Assembly: GCF_900115055.1 (NCBI RefSeq)
Contig: NZ_FOVD01000003.1
Span: 124,001 to 188,000 of the forward strand
Direction of reading: 5' to 3'
Length of the DNA stretch: 64,000 bases
Source: Chryseobacterium oleae
GTDB lineage: Bacteria; Bacteroidota; Bacteroidia; Flavobacteriales; Weeksellaceae
The position numbers and the translations under genes are program-made. Positions 7,891 through 17,565 of the stretch are shown piece by piece. Within the stretch, counting starts at the first letter, position 1. The number at the start of each line of letters is the position of its first letter. Below the pieces are notes generated by a model. It was given only the letters and a program-made list of their open reading frames with translations. It made no database searches and was not told the DNA's origin.

Positions 7891-9030
7891 ATGAACACAG
7901 AGACTATTGACAACATTAAAATGATAGCGGAAACAGCAAGAGAATTTGCTGAGAAAAATATCAGACCGAATATTATGGAGTGGGACGAGAGCCAAACATT
8001 TCCAAAAGACTTATTTCACCAGTTAGGAGAAATGGGATTTATGGGGATCGTAGTTCCTGAGCAGTACGGAGGTTCCGGTCTGGGTTATCACGAATATGTT
8101 ACCATTCTGGATGAAATCTCTCAGGTAGACCCTTCTATCGGTCTTTCTGTAGCGGCACACAATTCACTTTGTACCAATCATATCTATGAGTTCGGAAATG
8201 AGGAGCAGAGACACAGATGGCTTCCACAGCTTGCTTCGGGTAAAGTGATCGGCGCATGGGGACTTACAGAGCACAATACAGGTTCTGATTCAGGAGGTAT
8301 GTCTACGACTGCTGTAAAAGACGGTGATGACTGGGTGATCAACGGTGCTAAAAACTTTATCACTCACGCCATTTCTGGAGACATTGCCGTAGTAATGACC
8401 AGAACAGGTGAAATAGGAGCTAAAAACAACTCTACTGCTTTTGTTCTGGAAAAAGGAATGCCGGGCTTCACGTCAGGAAAAAAAGAAAATAAATTAGGAA
8501 TGCGTGCTTCTGAAACGGCTGAACTTATTTTCGACAGCGTTCGTGTACCGGATTCTCACAGATTAGGAGAAGTAGGTGAAGGTTTCAAGCAGGCTATGAA
8601 AATCCTGGATGGTGGTAGAATTTCTATCGCTGCTTTAAGTTTAGGAACAGCAAGAGGCGCTTACAAAGCGGCTTTAAAATATGCTAAAGAAAGACACCAG
8701 TTTGGAAAAGCAATCGCTGAATTCCAGGCGATCAACTTTATGCTTGCTGATATGGCAACAGAAATTGACGCTGCTGAACTTCTGATCCAAAGAGCATCAA
8801 CCTTGAAAAATGCCAAACAAAAAATGACCAAAGAAGGAGCAATGGCTAAATTGTACGCTTCTGAGGCTTGTGTAAGAATTTCCAACAATGCCGTACAGAT
8901 CTTCGGAGGTTACGGGTATACAAAGGACTTCCCTGCTGAGAAATTCTACAGAGATTCTAAATTATGCACCATCGGTGAAGGTACTTCAGAAATCCAGAGA
9001 ATGGTAATCGGAAGAGATATTACAAAATAA
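7891..9030 (+). CDS. Acyl-CoA dehydrogenase
   Basis: A 379-residue flavoenzyme that introduces the alpha-beta double bond into acyl-CoA in fatty-acid or branched-chain amino-acid breakdown, passing electrons to ETF. Visible landmarks are the FAD and substrate region GAWGLTEHNTGSD, FITHAISGD, the KERHQFGKAIAEFQAI helix, and the end motif GGYGYTKDFPAEKFYRD followed by CTIGEGTSEIQRMVI, whose first Glu is the catalytic base in short-chain/butyryl-type members. Length is normal. The ATG at 7891 is chosen over an upstream TTG because the promoter -7 element covers that TTG. It stands alone, with its own promoter and terminator. Chain-length preference cannot be read from the sequence. Confidence 0.95.
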   Translation: MNTETIDNIKMIAETAREFAEKNIRPNIMEWDESQTFPKDLFHQLGEMGFMGIVVPEQYGGSGLGYHEYVTILDEISQVDPSIGLSVAAHNSLCTNHIYEFGNEEQRHRWLPQLASGKVIGAWGLTEHNTGSDSGGMSTTAVKDGDDWVINGAKNFITHAISGDIAVVMTRTGEIGAKNNSTAFVLEKGMPGFTSGKKENKLGMRASETAELIFDSVRVPDSHRLGEVGEGFKQAMKILDGGRISIAALSLGTARGAYKAALKYAKERHQFGKAIAEFQAINFMLADMATEIDAAELLIQRASTLKNAKQKMTKEGAMAKLYASEACVRISNNAVQIFGGYGYTKDFPAEKFYRDSKLCTIGEGTSEIQRMVIGRDITK

Positions 9031-9088
9031 GAAATCATTTTCAAGTTCTGACCTGAAAATCAGATTGAGAATTATTTTATAATAAACC

Positions 9089-9124
9089 AATAGCATACGT
9101 ATTTTGCGTATGCTATTTTCTTTT
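9089..9124 (+). terminator. Terminator after the acyl-CoA dehydrogenase gene
   Basis: Perfect 11-bp stem AATAGCATACG / CGTATGCTATT with a 7-nt loop, then TTCTTTTT. Confidence 0.9.
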
Positions 9125-9230
9125 TATGAGATAATACATTTTTCATTATATTCAATGTATTGCATAATATATTAAATGAATACTCTAAATTTTTCTTAAA
9201 TAATTTTGTTTTTCGTAACATAAAAATTAT

Positions 9231-9238
9231 TAGCTTTG
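9231..9238 (+). promoter_or_regulatory. -7 element (TAGCTTTG) of the first metalloprotease
   Basis: Exact TAnnTTTG, 29 bp before the ATG at 9268; a TTG at 9206-9208 lies 22 bp upstream, slightly longer than the usual spacing. The two downstream paralogues have TAATTTTG (12395-12402) and TAGATTTG (14847-14854) inside a shared TTCACTA-x-x-TTTGGATT context, so all three have their own promoters. Confidence 0.55.
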
Positions 9239-9267
9239 ATATTCCACAACCAAAACAAATAATTAAT

Positions 9268-12195
9268 ATGAAAAAACAATTATCCATGATTGGAATGCTT
9301 CTCATTACGGGCATTTCTTTCGCGCAGACTGACCGTCTCTGGAGCGAAGGTTCAAAAAAAGCACCTTCAGACATTTTTGAAAACAAAACCCAAATCACTA
9401 ATCCGAAGATTTACAGCTTAGATTTTGATGGATTAAAAAATGCACTTGCCAAAGCTCCCAAAAGATTAGCTGCGGGAGAAAAATCAGAAACCATCATTTC
9501 TTTCCCTAATTCTGAAGGGAAGATGGAAAACTTTAAAGTAAGGGAAAATTCAAACTTCGACCCTCAGCTTGCCGCGAAATATCCGGATATCAAATCTTAT
9601 GTAGGCGAAGGCCTTAACGATCCCAATTCAACAGTTTATTTCAGTATTTCTTCACTCGGACTTTCTTCCATGGAGATTTATGGTGATAAATCTGCTGTTT
9701 TCATCGAACCGTATGCTAAAGACCTTTCGTCTTATGTAGTATACAGAAAATCAGACAAAAAAGACAACCTCAACAAATTCGAATGTACCGTTATTGATGT
9801 CGCTCAAAAAGGAGTATCCAATACCAATATCGCTGCAAGACCCAACGCAGACGATGCCAAACTAAGAACATTCAGACTGGCGCTTTCCACTACCGGAGAA
9901 TACACAGTATATTTCGGAGGAACCAAAGCCAATGCACTGGCAGCCATCAACAACACCATGACGCGTGTAAACGGGGTGTTCGAAAAAGATTTTGCCGCAA
10001 GAATGGTACTGATCGCCAACAACGATGCGGTAATCTACACCAACGCTTCCACAGATCCTTATTCTGCCGCTTCAGGAATGAGCAGCTGGAATTCCCAGCT
10101 TCAAAGCACCCTGACTTCAGTGATTGGTGAAGCCAACTATGACATCGGACACTTATTCGGAGCTTCCGGAGGTGGCGGAAACGCCGGATGCATCGGATGT
10201 ATCTGTACCAACGGCTCAAAAGGAAGCGGATACACCTCTCCGGCAGATGCCATTCCTTCAGGAGACAATTTCGATATCGATTATGTAGCCCACGAAATGG
10301 GACATCAGTTCGGAGGAAATCACACCTTCTCTCATGGCAATGAAGGCACCGGAGTCAATATGGAGCCGGGTTCAGGATCAACTATCATGGGCTATGCAGG
10401 AATTACCGGCCAGGATGTTCAGCCTCATTCAGATGCGTTCTTCCATGCGGTAAGCATTCAGCAGATTACCAATAATATTAAAGCTAAAACATGTCCGGTA
10501 AGCACTTCTACAGGAAACGCCATTCCTACAGCCAATGCCGGTCTTGACTATACGATTCCAAAAGGAACGCCATTTATGCTGACAGGAACCGGAACCGACG
10601 CCAACGGAGATTCATTAACCTATATCTGGGAACAGATGGATAATGCTTCATCGTCACAAACGGGAGCCAGCTCTGCAGCAAGCGCTACAAAAGCATCAGG
10701 CCCTACTTTCAGATCATGGACCCCAACAACTTCTCCGATAAGATATTTCCCTAGAATGGCATCCATTTTAACGGGAGGAACCACTACTGCAGGTTCCGAA
10801 ATCACAGTAGAAGCTTTATCTAATGTAGCCAGATCATTAAACTTTAGATTCACTGTTCGTGACAACAGAGCCGGAGGTTCAGGAAACAATTCCGACGATG
10901 CATTGGTTACAGTCAACGCAACGGCAGGACCATTCAGTGTATCTTCCCAAAACTCTGCCATATCTTATGCGGGAGGAAGTTCACAGACCGTTACATGGAA
11001 CGTAGCCGGAACAACTGCCAATAATGTCAATGCAGCGAATGTAGATATCCTTTGGTCAACTGACAGCGGAAATACATGGACTACCCTTCTTGCCGGAACG
11101 CCTAATGACGGATCTCAGGCTGTAACCATTCCAAACTCCTCTACTACAACAGGAAGAATTATGGTAAAAGGCTCCAATCATATCTTCTTTGATGTGAACA
11201 ATGCCAATATTACCGTTAATGCAGGTTCAGGCACAGATACCGTAGCTCCTACAGCTCCTACTCTTGCAGCTTCCGGAACTACAGCGACAACTACCAATCT
11301 TTCATGGAGCGGTGCTACCGACAATGTAGGCGTTACAGGATATGATGTGTATATGAACGGATCTCTGATTGGAAACACTGCATCTACTACTTATACTGTA
11401 ACAAGTTTAACCCCTGCAACCACTTACAGCTTCACTGTTAAATCCAAAGATGCAGCAGGAAATGTATCCCCTTCAAGTAACACGGTAAGCGTAACAACTC
11501 TTACAGGAGGAACTGTAACTTACTGTTCTGCTTCTGCGAACAATACTTCGGACGAAAGAATCGGAAATGTGAAATTCGGAACCATCAACAATACTTCAAC
11601 AGGGACTGCCGGATATGAAAACTTCACATCAATTTCTACCAATGTAACCAGAGGAAGTGCTTACACCATCTCAGTAACTCCAACGTGGACTTCAACGGTT
11701 TACAGCGAAGCTTACGCAGTATATATTGATTATAACGGTGACGGTGACTTTACAGACAGCGGAGAATTAGCATGGACTAAAACAGGCTCTACGACAACTC
11801 CAGTAACGGGAAGTATTACGATTCCTGCCACTGCAACGATTGGCTCTACAAGAATGAGAGTAATGATGCAGTACAGCTCCGTTCCGACATCTTCATGTGG
11901 TTCATATACTTATGGCCAGGTGGAAGACTACACGCTTAATATCGTTTCTTCAGGCAGAGGAGAACTTTCTGACACCAAAGATTTAATCGCCGGATTCAGA
12001 CTGTATCCAAACCCTGTAAAAGATGTATTATATATTTCAAACACGACATCTGAAGAGTATAAAATCTTCGATATGGGTGGAAAACTAATCAATTCAGGAA
12101 AACTGGAAAAAGGCAGCGTTAATGTAAGCGGACTTATCAAAGGAGCTTATATGATCCAGATTGGAGACCATGCCAAGAGATTCATCAAAAACTAA
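9268..12195 (+). CDS. Secreted reprolysin-like zinc metalloprotease 1 (FN3, GEVED, T9SS)
   Basis: 975 residues. Signal peptide (MKKQLSMIGM…ISFAQT), a pro-region (about 20-195), then the protease domain with HEMGHQFGGNH, whose zinc ligands are H342, H346 and H352, followed by the Met-turn GSTIMGYAG. A CIGCIC cysteine cluster lies about 40 residues before the zinc site and recurs in both paralogues. The rest is a beta-sandwich region (about 400-640), a fibronectin type III domain (about 652-740), a GEVED domain (about 755-890, ending GQVEDYTLNI) and a T9SS sorting domain with LYPNPVKDVLYIS. Only this copy has the FN3 and GEVED modules. The ATG at 9268 is chosen because it opens the signal peptide and follows the -7 element at 9231-9238. 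Confidence 0.92.
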   Translation: MKKQLSMIGMLLITGISFAQTDRLWSEGSKKAPSDIFENKTQITNPKIYSLDFDGLKNALAKAPKRLAAGEKSETIISFPNSEGKMENFKVRENSNFDPQLAAKYPDIKSYVGEGLNDPNSTVYFSISSLGLSSMEIYGDKSAVFIEPYAKDLSSYVVYRKSDKKDNLNKFECTVIDVAQKGVSNTNIAARPNADDAKLRTFRLALSTTGEYTVYFGGTKANALAAINNTMTRVNGVFEKDFAARMVLIANNDAVIYTNASTDPYSAASGMSSWNSQLQSTLTSVIGEANYDIGHLFGASGGGGNAGCIGCICTNGSKGSGYTSPADAIPSGDNFDIDYVAHEMGHQFGGNHTFSHGNEGTGVNMEPGSGSTIMGYAGITGQDVQPHSDAFFHAVSIQQITNNIKAKTCPVSTSTGNAIPTANAGLDYTIPKGTPFMLTGTGTDANGDSLTYIWEQMDNASSSQTGASSAASATKASGPTFRSWTPTTSPIRYFPRMASILTGGTTTAGSEITVEALSNVARSLNFRFTVRDNRAGGSGNNSDDALVTVNATAGPFSVSSQNSAISYAGGSSQTVTWNVAGTTANNVNAANVDILWSTDSGNTWTTLLAGTPNDGSQAVTIPNSSTTTGRIMVKGSNHIFFDVNNANITVNAGSGTDTVAPTAPTLAASGTTATTTNLSWSGATDNVGVTGYDVYMNGSLIGNTASTTYTVTSLTPATTYSFTVKSKDAAGNVSPSSNTVSVTTLTGGTVTYCSASANNTSDERIGNVKFGTINNTSTGTAGYENFTSISTNVTRGSAYTISVTPTWTSTVYSEAYAVYIDYNGDGDFTDSGELAWTKTGSTTTPVTGSITIPATATIGSTRMRVMMQYSSVPTSSCGSYTYGQVEDYTLNIVSSGRGELSDTKDLIAGFRLYPNPVKDVLYISNTTSEEYKIFDMGGKLINSGKLEKGSVNVSGLIKGAYMIQIGDHAKRFIKN

Positions 12196-12216
12196 TAACC
12201 ACAAACCTATTTATTC

Positions 12217-12248
12217 AATACTGCCTCATTCGGGGCAGTATTTTTTTT
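12217..12248 (+). terminator. Terminator after metalloprotease 1
   Basis: AATACTGCCTC / GGGGCAGTATT hairpin followed by eight T. A near-copy (AATACTGTCTC / GGGGCAGTATT) follows the second paralogue. Confidence 0.9.
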
Positions 12249-12427
12249 GAAATTTTTTAACCATTTAAATTAAATCATATGCATTTTTTTATGTAAAATA
12301 AAATTTAAATTATTATTCAACATTAAAAAATACTAATTAATGAATGGATGTATAAAATATTGTATATGAGATGTTTTCATGGAATTTTATTCACTAATTT
12401 TGGATTTACCAATTATAATATATTTAT

Positions 12428-14656
12428 ATGAAACAACAATTATTGCTGATTGGGATGCTTATGATGACAGGCATCACTTTCGCTCAAACAGACCGCGTAT
12501 GGTCTCAGGCTTCACTAAAAAATTCTTCTGAAGTCCTAGAAAACAAAACAGGTATTGATGATCCAAAAATCTTCAGACTTGACATGGATGGATTAAAGAA
12601 TACGTTATCTGCTGCTCCTAAAAGACTGATCGCAGGGCAGAAATCAGAAATCGTTATTTCTTTCCCTAATTCCGAAGGAAAAATGGAAAATTTTAAGGTT
12701 GCCGAAAATTCAAACTTTGATCCTGAATTGGCCGCCAAATACCCGGACATCAAGTCTTATGTAGGTCAAGGTGTTTCTGATGCCAGTTCAACGGTCTACT
12801 TCAGCATCTCTCCATTAGGATTATCATCAATGGAAATTTATGGCGATAAGTCGGCTACTTTCATTGAACCTTACACCAAAGATCTTTCTACGTATGTGGT
12901 TTATAAAAAATCAGATAAAAAAGAAAGTCTTAACAAATTTGAATGCAAAGTCATAGATGAAGTTCACAAACAGACAAATTCAACAGCAAAAACCAATGCA
13001 GATGATGCTAAATTAAGAACATTCAGACTGGCACTTTCATGTACAGGAGAATATGCAACTTTTTTTGGAGGAACAAAAGCGAATGCGCTGGCAGCCATGA
13101 ACAATACGATGACCCGTGTGAACGGTGTTTTTGAAAAAGATTTTGCTGCAAGAATGGTGTTAATCAGCAATACCGATGATGTTATTTACACGAATGCATC
13201 TACAGACCCATATTCAAAAGTGACAAGTTCCACATCCCCACCGGCAGCATGGAATTCACAGCTTCAGACCACACTGACGAATTTAATTGGAGAAGATAAA
13301 TATGATATTGGCCATTTATTCGGTGCTTCCGGTGGTGGCGGAGACGCGGGCTGTATAGGTTGCGTTTGTGAAGATGGAAAAAAAGGAAGCGGGATCACCT
13401 CTCCTAATACAGGCTCTGTAAATTCATCTACCAACTTTCCGCCTTCCGGGGATACATTTGACATTGATTATGTAGCCCATGAAATGGGGCATCAGTTTGG
13501 TGGAAACCATACTTTTTCTTTTGACATAGAAGACGAGGGAGTTAATGTAGAACCAGGATCAGGATCAACTATTATGGGGTACGCCGGTATTACCGATCAG
13601 GATATCCAGCCTCATTCCGATGCATTTTTTCATGCTATAACGATTGAACAAATCACTGATAATATTAAAGCAAAAACCTGCCCGGTAGTTACTTCTACTG
13701 GAAATGCCATTCCAACCGCTAATGCAGGTTTAGACTATACGATCCCAAAAGGAACTCCGTTCATGTTAACCGGAACAGGAACCGACACCAACGGTGACTC
13801 ACTAACCTATATCTGGGAACAGATGGACAATGCTTCATCATCACAAACAGAAGCCAACTCTGCAGCAAGTGCTACAAAAGCATCAGGCCCTACTTTCAGA
13901 TCATGGACACCGACCGCATCCCCTACACGATATTTCCCAAGAATGGCTTCAATACTGGCAGGTGCTACGACTACTGCGGGCACAGAAATTACAGTAGAAG
14001 CTCTACCTAACGTAGCAAGAAAACTCAACTTCAGATTTACTGTTCGTGACAACAGAGCCGGAGGTTCAGGAAATAATTCCGACGATGTAGTGCTTACAGT
14101 AAACAAAACAGCAGGACCATTCAGCGTAAGCTCACAAAACTCAGCAACTACGTATACAGGAGGAAGTTCTCAAACTGTAACGTGGAATGTGGCAGGAACT
14201 ACAGCAAACAATGTAAATGCGGCAAATGTAGATATTCTATGGTCAACAAACAGCGGAAGCACATGGACTACCCTGCTTGCAGGAACGCCAAACGACGGAT
14301 CCCAAGCGGTAACCATTCCTAATGCAGCCACTGCAACGGGAAGAATTATGGTAAAAGGTTCCAATCATATCTTCTTCGATGTCAACAACGCAAACATTAA
14401 GGTCAATGCAAGTGCTGCAAAAGCAGTTCAGGAAACTAAAGAAGTTCTTACAGACATTAAAGTATATCCAAATCCTGTAAAAGATGTCCTGAATATTTCC
14501 AATACCACATCCGAAGAGTATAAGATATTCGATATGTCCGGAAAAGTCATCAGCTCAGGAAAACTGGAAAGAGGCAGCGTGAATGTAAGCAAACTGATCA
14601 AAGGAGCTTATGTGATTCTGATTGGAGAAACTACGAAGAGGTTTATAAAAGACTAA
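12428..14656 (+). CDS. Secreted reprolysin-like zinc metalloprotease 2 (T9SS)
   Basis: 742 residues, tandem paralogue of the preceding gene. Signal peptide (MKQQLLLIGM…ITFAQT), pro-region, protease domain with HEMGHQFGGNH (zinc ligands H351, H355, H361) and Met-turn GSTIMGYAG, the CIGCVC cluster, the shared beta-sandwich region, and a T9SS sorting domain with VYPNPVKDVLNIS. It lacks the FN3 and GEVED modules; instead the linker ASAAKAVQETKEV leads straight into the sorting domain. The loop between the cysteine cluster and the zinc site is longer and different in sequence from the other two copies, a likely specificity loop. Own -7 element at 12395-12402. Confidence 0.92.
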   Translation: MKQQLLLIGMLMMTGITFAQTDRVWSQASLKNSSEVLENKTGIDDPKIFRLDMDGLKNTLSAAPKRLIAGQKSEIVISFPNSEGKMENFKVAENSNFDPELAAKYPDIKSYVGQGVSDASSTVYFSISPLGLSSMEIYGDKSATFIEPYTKDLSTYVVYKKSDKKESLNKFECKVIDEVHKQTNSTAKTNADDAKLRTFRLALSCTGEYATFFGGTKANALAAMNNTMTRVNGVFEKDFAARMVLISNTDDVIYTNASTDPYSKVTSSTSPPAAWNSQLQTTLTNLIGEDKYDIGHLFGASGGGGDAGCIGCVCEDGKKGSGITSPNTGSVNSSTNFPPSGDTFDIDYVAHEMGHQFGGNHTFSFDIEDEGVNVEPGSGSTIMGYAGITDQDIQPHSDAFFHAITIEQITDNIKAKTCPVVTSTGNAIPTANAGLDYTIPKGTPFMLTGTGTDTNGDSLTYIWEQMDNASSSQTEANSAASATKASGPTFRSWTPTASPTRYFPRMASILAGATTTAGTEITVEALPNVARKLNFRFTVRDNRAGGSGNNSDDVVLTVNKTAGPFSVSSQNSATTYTGGSSQTVTWNVAGTTANNVNAANVDILWSTNSGSTWTTLLAGTPNDGSQAVTIPNAATATGRIMVKGSNHIFFDVNNANIKVNASAAKAVQETKEVLTDIKVYPNPVKDVLNISNTTSEEYKIFDMSGKVISSGKLERGSVNVSKLIKGAYVILIGETTKRFIKD

Positions 14657-14677
14657 AAATTTCAACCTAATTTATTT

Positions 14678-14710
14678 AATACTGTCTCAAAAGGGGCAGT
14701 ATTTTTTTTA
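14678..14710 (+). terminator. Terminator after metalloprotease 2
   Basis: AATACTGTCTC / GGGGCAGTATT stem with AAAA loop, then a T run. Almost the same as the terminator at 12217, in keeping with tandem duplication of the whole unit. Confidence 0.9.
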
Positions 14711-14880
14711 CTATTTATTGTCATGCCAATTGTATTTTTTTATAACAAAATAAAGATTGAATTATTATTTAATGTTAAAAAATAAAAGTTAATGAACGAC
14801 CCTTTAAAACATTGCTAATGAGCGGATTTCAATATACTTTATTCACTAGATTTGGATTAAACCAATTTTAAAATATCCAT

Positions 14881-17097
14881 ATGAAAAAACAATTATTAAT
14901 GAGTGGTATGCTTATGATTACAGGTATCACTTTTGCGCAAACAGACCGCTTATGGTCTCCTGCTTCACTAAAAAAAACAGCTGAAGTATTTGAAAACAAA
15001 ACACGAATTGAGGAACCAAAGATCTTTAGTCTTGACATTAACGGATTAAAAAATGCACTTTCCAGAGCGCCTAAAAGAATGATTGAAGACCAGAAATCAG
15101 AAATCATCATTTCTTTTCCTAATTCTGAAGGAAAGATGGAAAATTTCAAAGTGACGGAAAATTCAAACCTGGACCCGGAACTTACTGCAAAATACCCGGA
15201 TATTAAATCCTATGTGGGACAAAATGTAAATGATCCGGGCTCTACAGTTTTTTTCAGCCTTTCCCAATTAGGACTTTCATCCATGGAAATCTACGATAAT
15301 AAATCTGCGGTTTTCATTGAGCCTTACACTAAAGATCTTTCAACCTATGTGGTTTATAAAAAATCGGATAAGAAAGAAGATCTAAGTAACTTTGAATGTA
15401 AAGTTATCGATGAAGTACAAAAAGCCACTTCAAATAGCGCAGAAAAAGCCAATGCTAATGATGCTAAACTGAGAACGTACCGAATGGCACTCTCCTGTAC
15501 AGGAGAATACACCTCTTATTTCGGAGGCACAAAAGCTAATGCACTGGCAGCTATGAACAATACCATGACCCGGGTCAACGGTGTATTCGAAAAAGATATG
15601 GCCGTACGGATGGTCCTTATAGCAAATAATGATGCTATTATCTATACTAACGCATCTACAGATCCATACTCTCCTTCTTCATTAAAGAGCAAATGGAATC
15701 TGGAATTACAGAATAATCTGACCAATACCATAGGGAATTCAGCATATGATATCGGACATCTGTTTGGTGCTACAGGAGGCGGAGGAAATGCGGGCTGTCT
15801 TGGATGTGTCTGCAGAGACGATACTTCTTCCACTACAGATTTTAACAAAGGAAGTGCGATCACCTCTCCAGCTAATGCCATCCCTTCCGGTGATACTTTC
15901 GATATTGATTTTGTTGCCCATGAAATAGGCCATCAGTTTGGCGCCAACCACACTTATTCTATGGCAAATGACGGATCAAATTTACGTATGGAGCCTGGAT
16001 CCGGATCAACTATTATGGGATATGCGGGAATTACCGCTCAGGATGTTCAGCCCAATTCAGATGCGTTCTTTCATGCGAGCAGCATTGAACAAGTTACCAA
16101 TTATATTAAAAGCACAACCTGCGCAGCAATTACCAATACAGGAAATGCTATTCCTACGGCTAACGCAGGGCCGGATTACACCATTCCGAAAGGTACCCCA
16201 TTTATGTTAACCGGAACCGGAACAGATGCAAATGGTGATCTTCTAACATATATCTGGGAACAGATTGATAGCGCACCATCTTCACAAACGGGATCCAGCT
16301 CTGCAGCCAATGCAACAAAAACAACAGGCCCAACTTTCAGATCGTGGACGCCAACAACTTCTCCGGTAAGGTATTTCCCGAGAATGGCCTCTATATTAAC
16401 CGGAGCTACCACTACTGCTGGTTCAGAAATTACGGTAGAAGCACTGTCTAATGTAGCAAGATCATTAAATTTCAGATTTACCGTTCGCGACAACAGAGCC
16501 GGAGGATCGGGTAATAATTCCGATGATGCAAAAATCACAGTGAACGGAACCGCAGGACCTTTTAATATCACTACTCAGAATTCAGCAATAACCTATACCG
16601 GAGGAACTTCTCAAACGGTAAACTGGAATGTGGCAGGGACAACAGTGAATGGAGTCAATGCAGCGAATGTAGATATCTTATGGTCAACAAACAGCGGAAG
16701 CACATGGACTACCCTGCTTGCAGGAACTCCTAACGATGGATCCCAAGCGGTAACCATTCCTAATGCAGCCACTACAACAGGAAGAATTATGGTGAAAGGT
16801 TCGAATCATATTTTCTTTGATGTCAACAATGCGAACATTAAAGTCAATGCAAGTGCTGCAAAAGCAGTTCAGGAAACTAAAGAAGTTCTTACAGACATTA
16901 AAGTATATCCAAATCCTGTAAAAGATGTCCTGAATATTTCCAACACTACATCCGAAGAGTATAAGATATTCGATATGTCCGGAAAAGTGATCAGTTCAGG
17001 AAAACTGGAAAAAGGCAGCGTAAATGTAAGCAAACTAATTAAAGGAGCTTATGTGATCCAGATCGGTGAAACTACGAAGAGGTTTATAAAAAACTAA
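14881..17097 (+). CDS. Secreted reprolysin-like zinc metalloprotease 3 (T9SS)
   Basis: 738 residues, third tandem paralogue. Same order: signal peptide (MKKQLLMSGM…ITFAQT), pro-region, protease domain with HEIGHQFGANH (ligands H347, H351, H357) and GSTIMGYAG, the CLGCVC cluster, beta-sandwich region, sorting domain with VYPNPVKDVLNIS. The DNA from the end of the beta-sandwich through the linker into the sorting domain (about 16842-16942) looks identical to 14402-14502 in copy 2, while the protease domains are clearly diverged; this points to recent gene conversion or a shared late duplication. Own -7 element at 14847-14854. Confidence 0.92.
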   Translation: MKKQLLMSGMLMITGITFAQTDRLWSPASLKKTAEVFENKTRIEEPKIFSLDINGLKNALSRAPKRMIEDQKSEIIISFPNSEGKMENFKVTENSNLDPELTAKYPDIKSYVGQNVNDPGSTVFFSLSQLGLSSMEIYDNKSAVFIEPYTKDLSTYVVYKKSDKKEDLSNFECKVIDEVQKATSNSAEKANANDAKLRTYRMALSCTGEYTSYFGGTKANALAAMNNTMTRVNGVFEKDMAVRMVLIANNDAIIYTNASTDPYSPSSLKSKWNLELQNNLTNTIGNSAYDIGHLFGATGGGGNAGCLGCVCRDDTSSTTDFNKGSAITSPANAIPSGDTFDIDFVAHEIGHQFGANHTYSMANDGSNLRMEPGSGSTIMGYAGITAQDVQPNSDAFFHASSIEQVTNYIKSTTCAAITNTGNAIPTANAGPDYTIPKGTPFMLTGTGTDANGDLLTYIWEQIDSAPSSQTGSSSAANATKTTGPTFRSWTPTTSPVRYFPRMASILTGATTTAGSEITVEALSNVARSLNFRFTVRDNRAGGSGNNSDDAKITVNGTAGPFNITTQNSAITYTGGTSQTVNWNVAGTTVNGVNAANVDILWSTNSGSTWTTLLAGTPNDGSQAVTIPNAATTTGRIMVKGSNHIFFDVNNANIKVNASAAKAVQETKEVLTDIKVYPNPVKDVLNISNTTSEEYKIFDMSGKVISSGKLEKGSVNVSKLIKGAYVIQIGETTKRFIKN

Positions 17098-17118
17098 CTA
17101 CATTTTAATATTATTTAG

Positions 17119-17150
17119 AAAGGCCGCTCAGTAATGAGTGGTCTTTTTTT
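17119..17150 (+). terminator. Terminator after metalloprotease 3
   Basis: AAAGGCCGCTCA / TGAGTGGTCTTT stem (with G-U pairs), then seven T. Confidence 0.85.
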
Positions 17151-17351
17151 ATGAATGATGATTGATAAAATATACAAGATATCAATGAAAACAGAGAATG
17201 ATATTGCAAGAGCTTTCATCTTCCAACTAAACAGATAAATATTTATTGTTAAAAATGAATCAATTAACATATTTTACGCACTAATAATATTTTATTTTAA
17301 AAACATTCACTACAATTTGATTTTTTGGTTTAAATTTATCACTCAAAATTA

Positions 17352-17492
17352 TTATTCTATTGTACCATTGAACCCGCTTCTGTAATAGGGAAATTCTAAA
17401 ACTGAATTTTCTTCAGTGACTGCATTTGCAATTTCTGACAGGGATAATAAATTCAACACCTTTACTTTTTCTACATTGGCTTTTATGCCTTT
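17352..17492 (-). pseudogene. Possible small gene or gene remnant, 46 codons
   Basis: In the 415-bp gap between the last metalloprotease terminator and the TNT-like gene, the minus strand has a 46-codon open frame with coding-like content: KANVEKVKVLNLL, then SLSEIANAVTEEN, then LEFPYYRSGFNGTIE and a double TAA. It has no ATG; an in-frame TAG lies just upstream (17493-17495), and the best start would be an ATA at 17484-17486. It could be the 3' end of a decayed gene, or a small peptide gene with a lost or unusual start. The rest of the gap (17151-17351) is AT-rich with nothing recognisable. Confidence 0.25.
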
Positions 17493-17565
17493 CTATAAAA
17501 GTCAATAGGAACCAAAGGGTGAACCTATACTTCTTCAAAAAACTAAAACCATTAAAACTTTTATC

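Noticed and set aside
9160..9267. Longer N-terminus for metalloprotease 1
   Set aside because: The extra 36 codons run through a promoter -7 element (9231-9238) and precede a clear signal peptide start at 9268.
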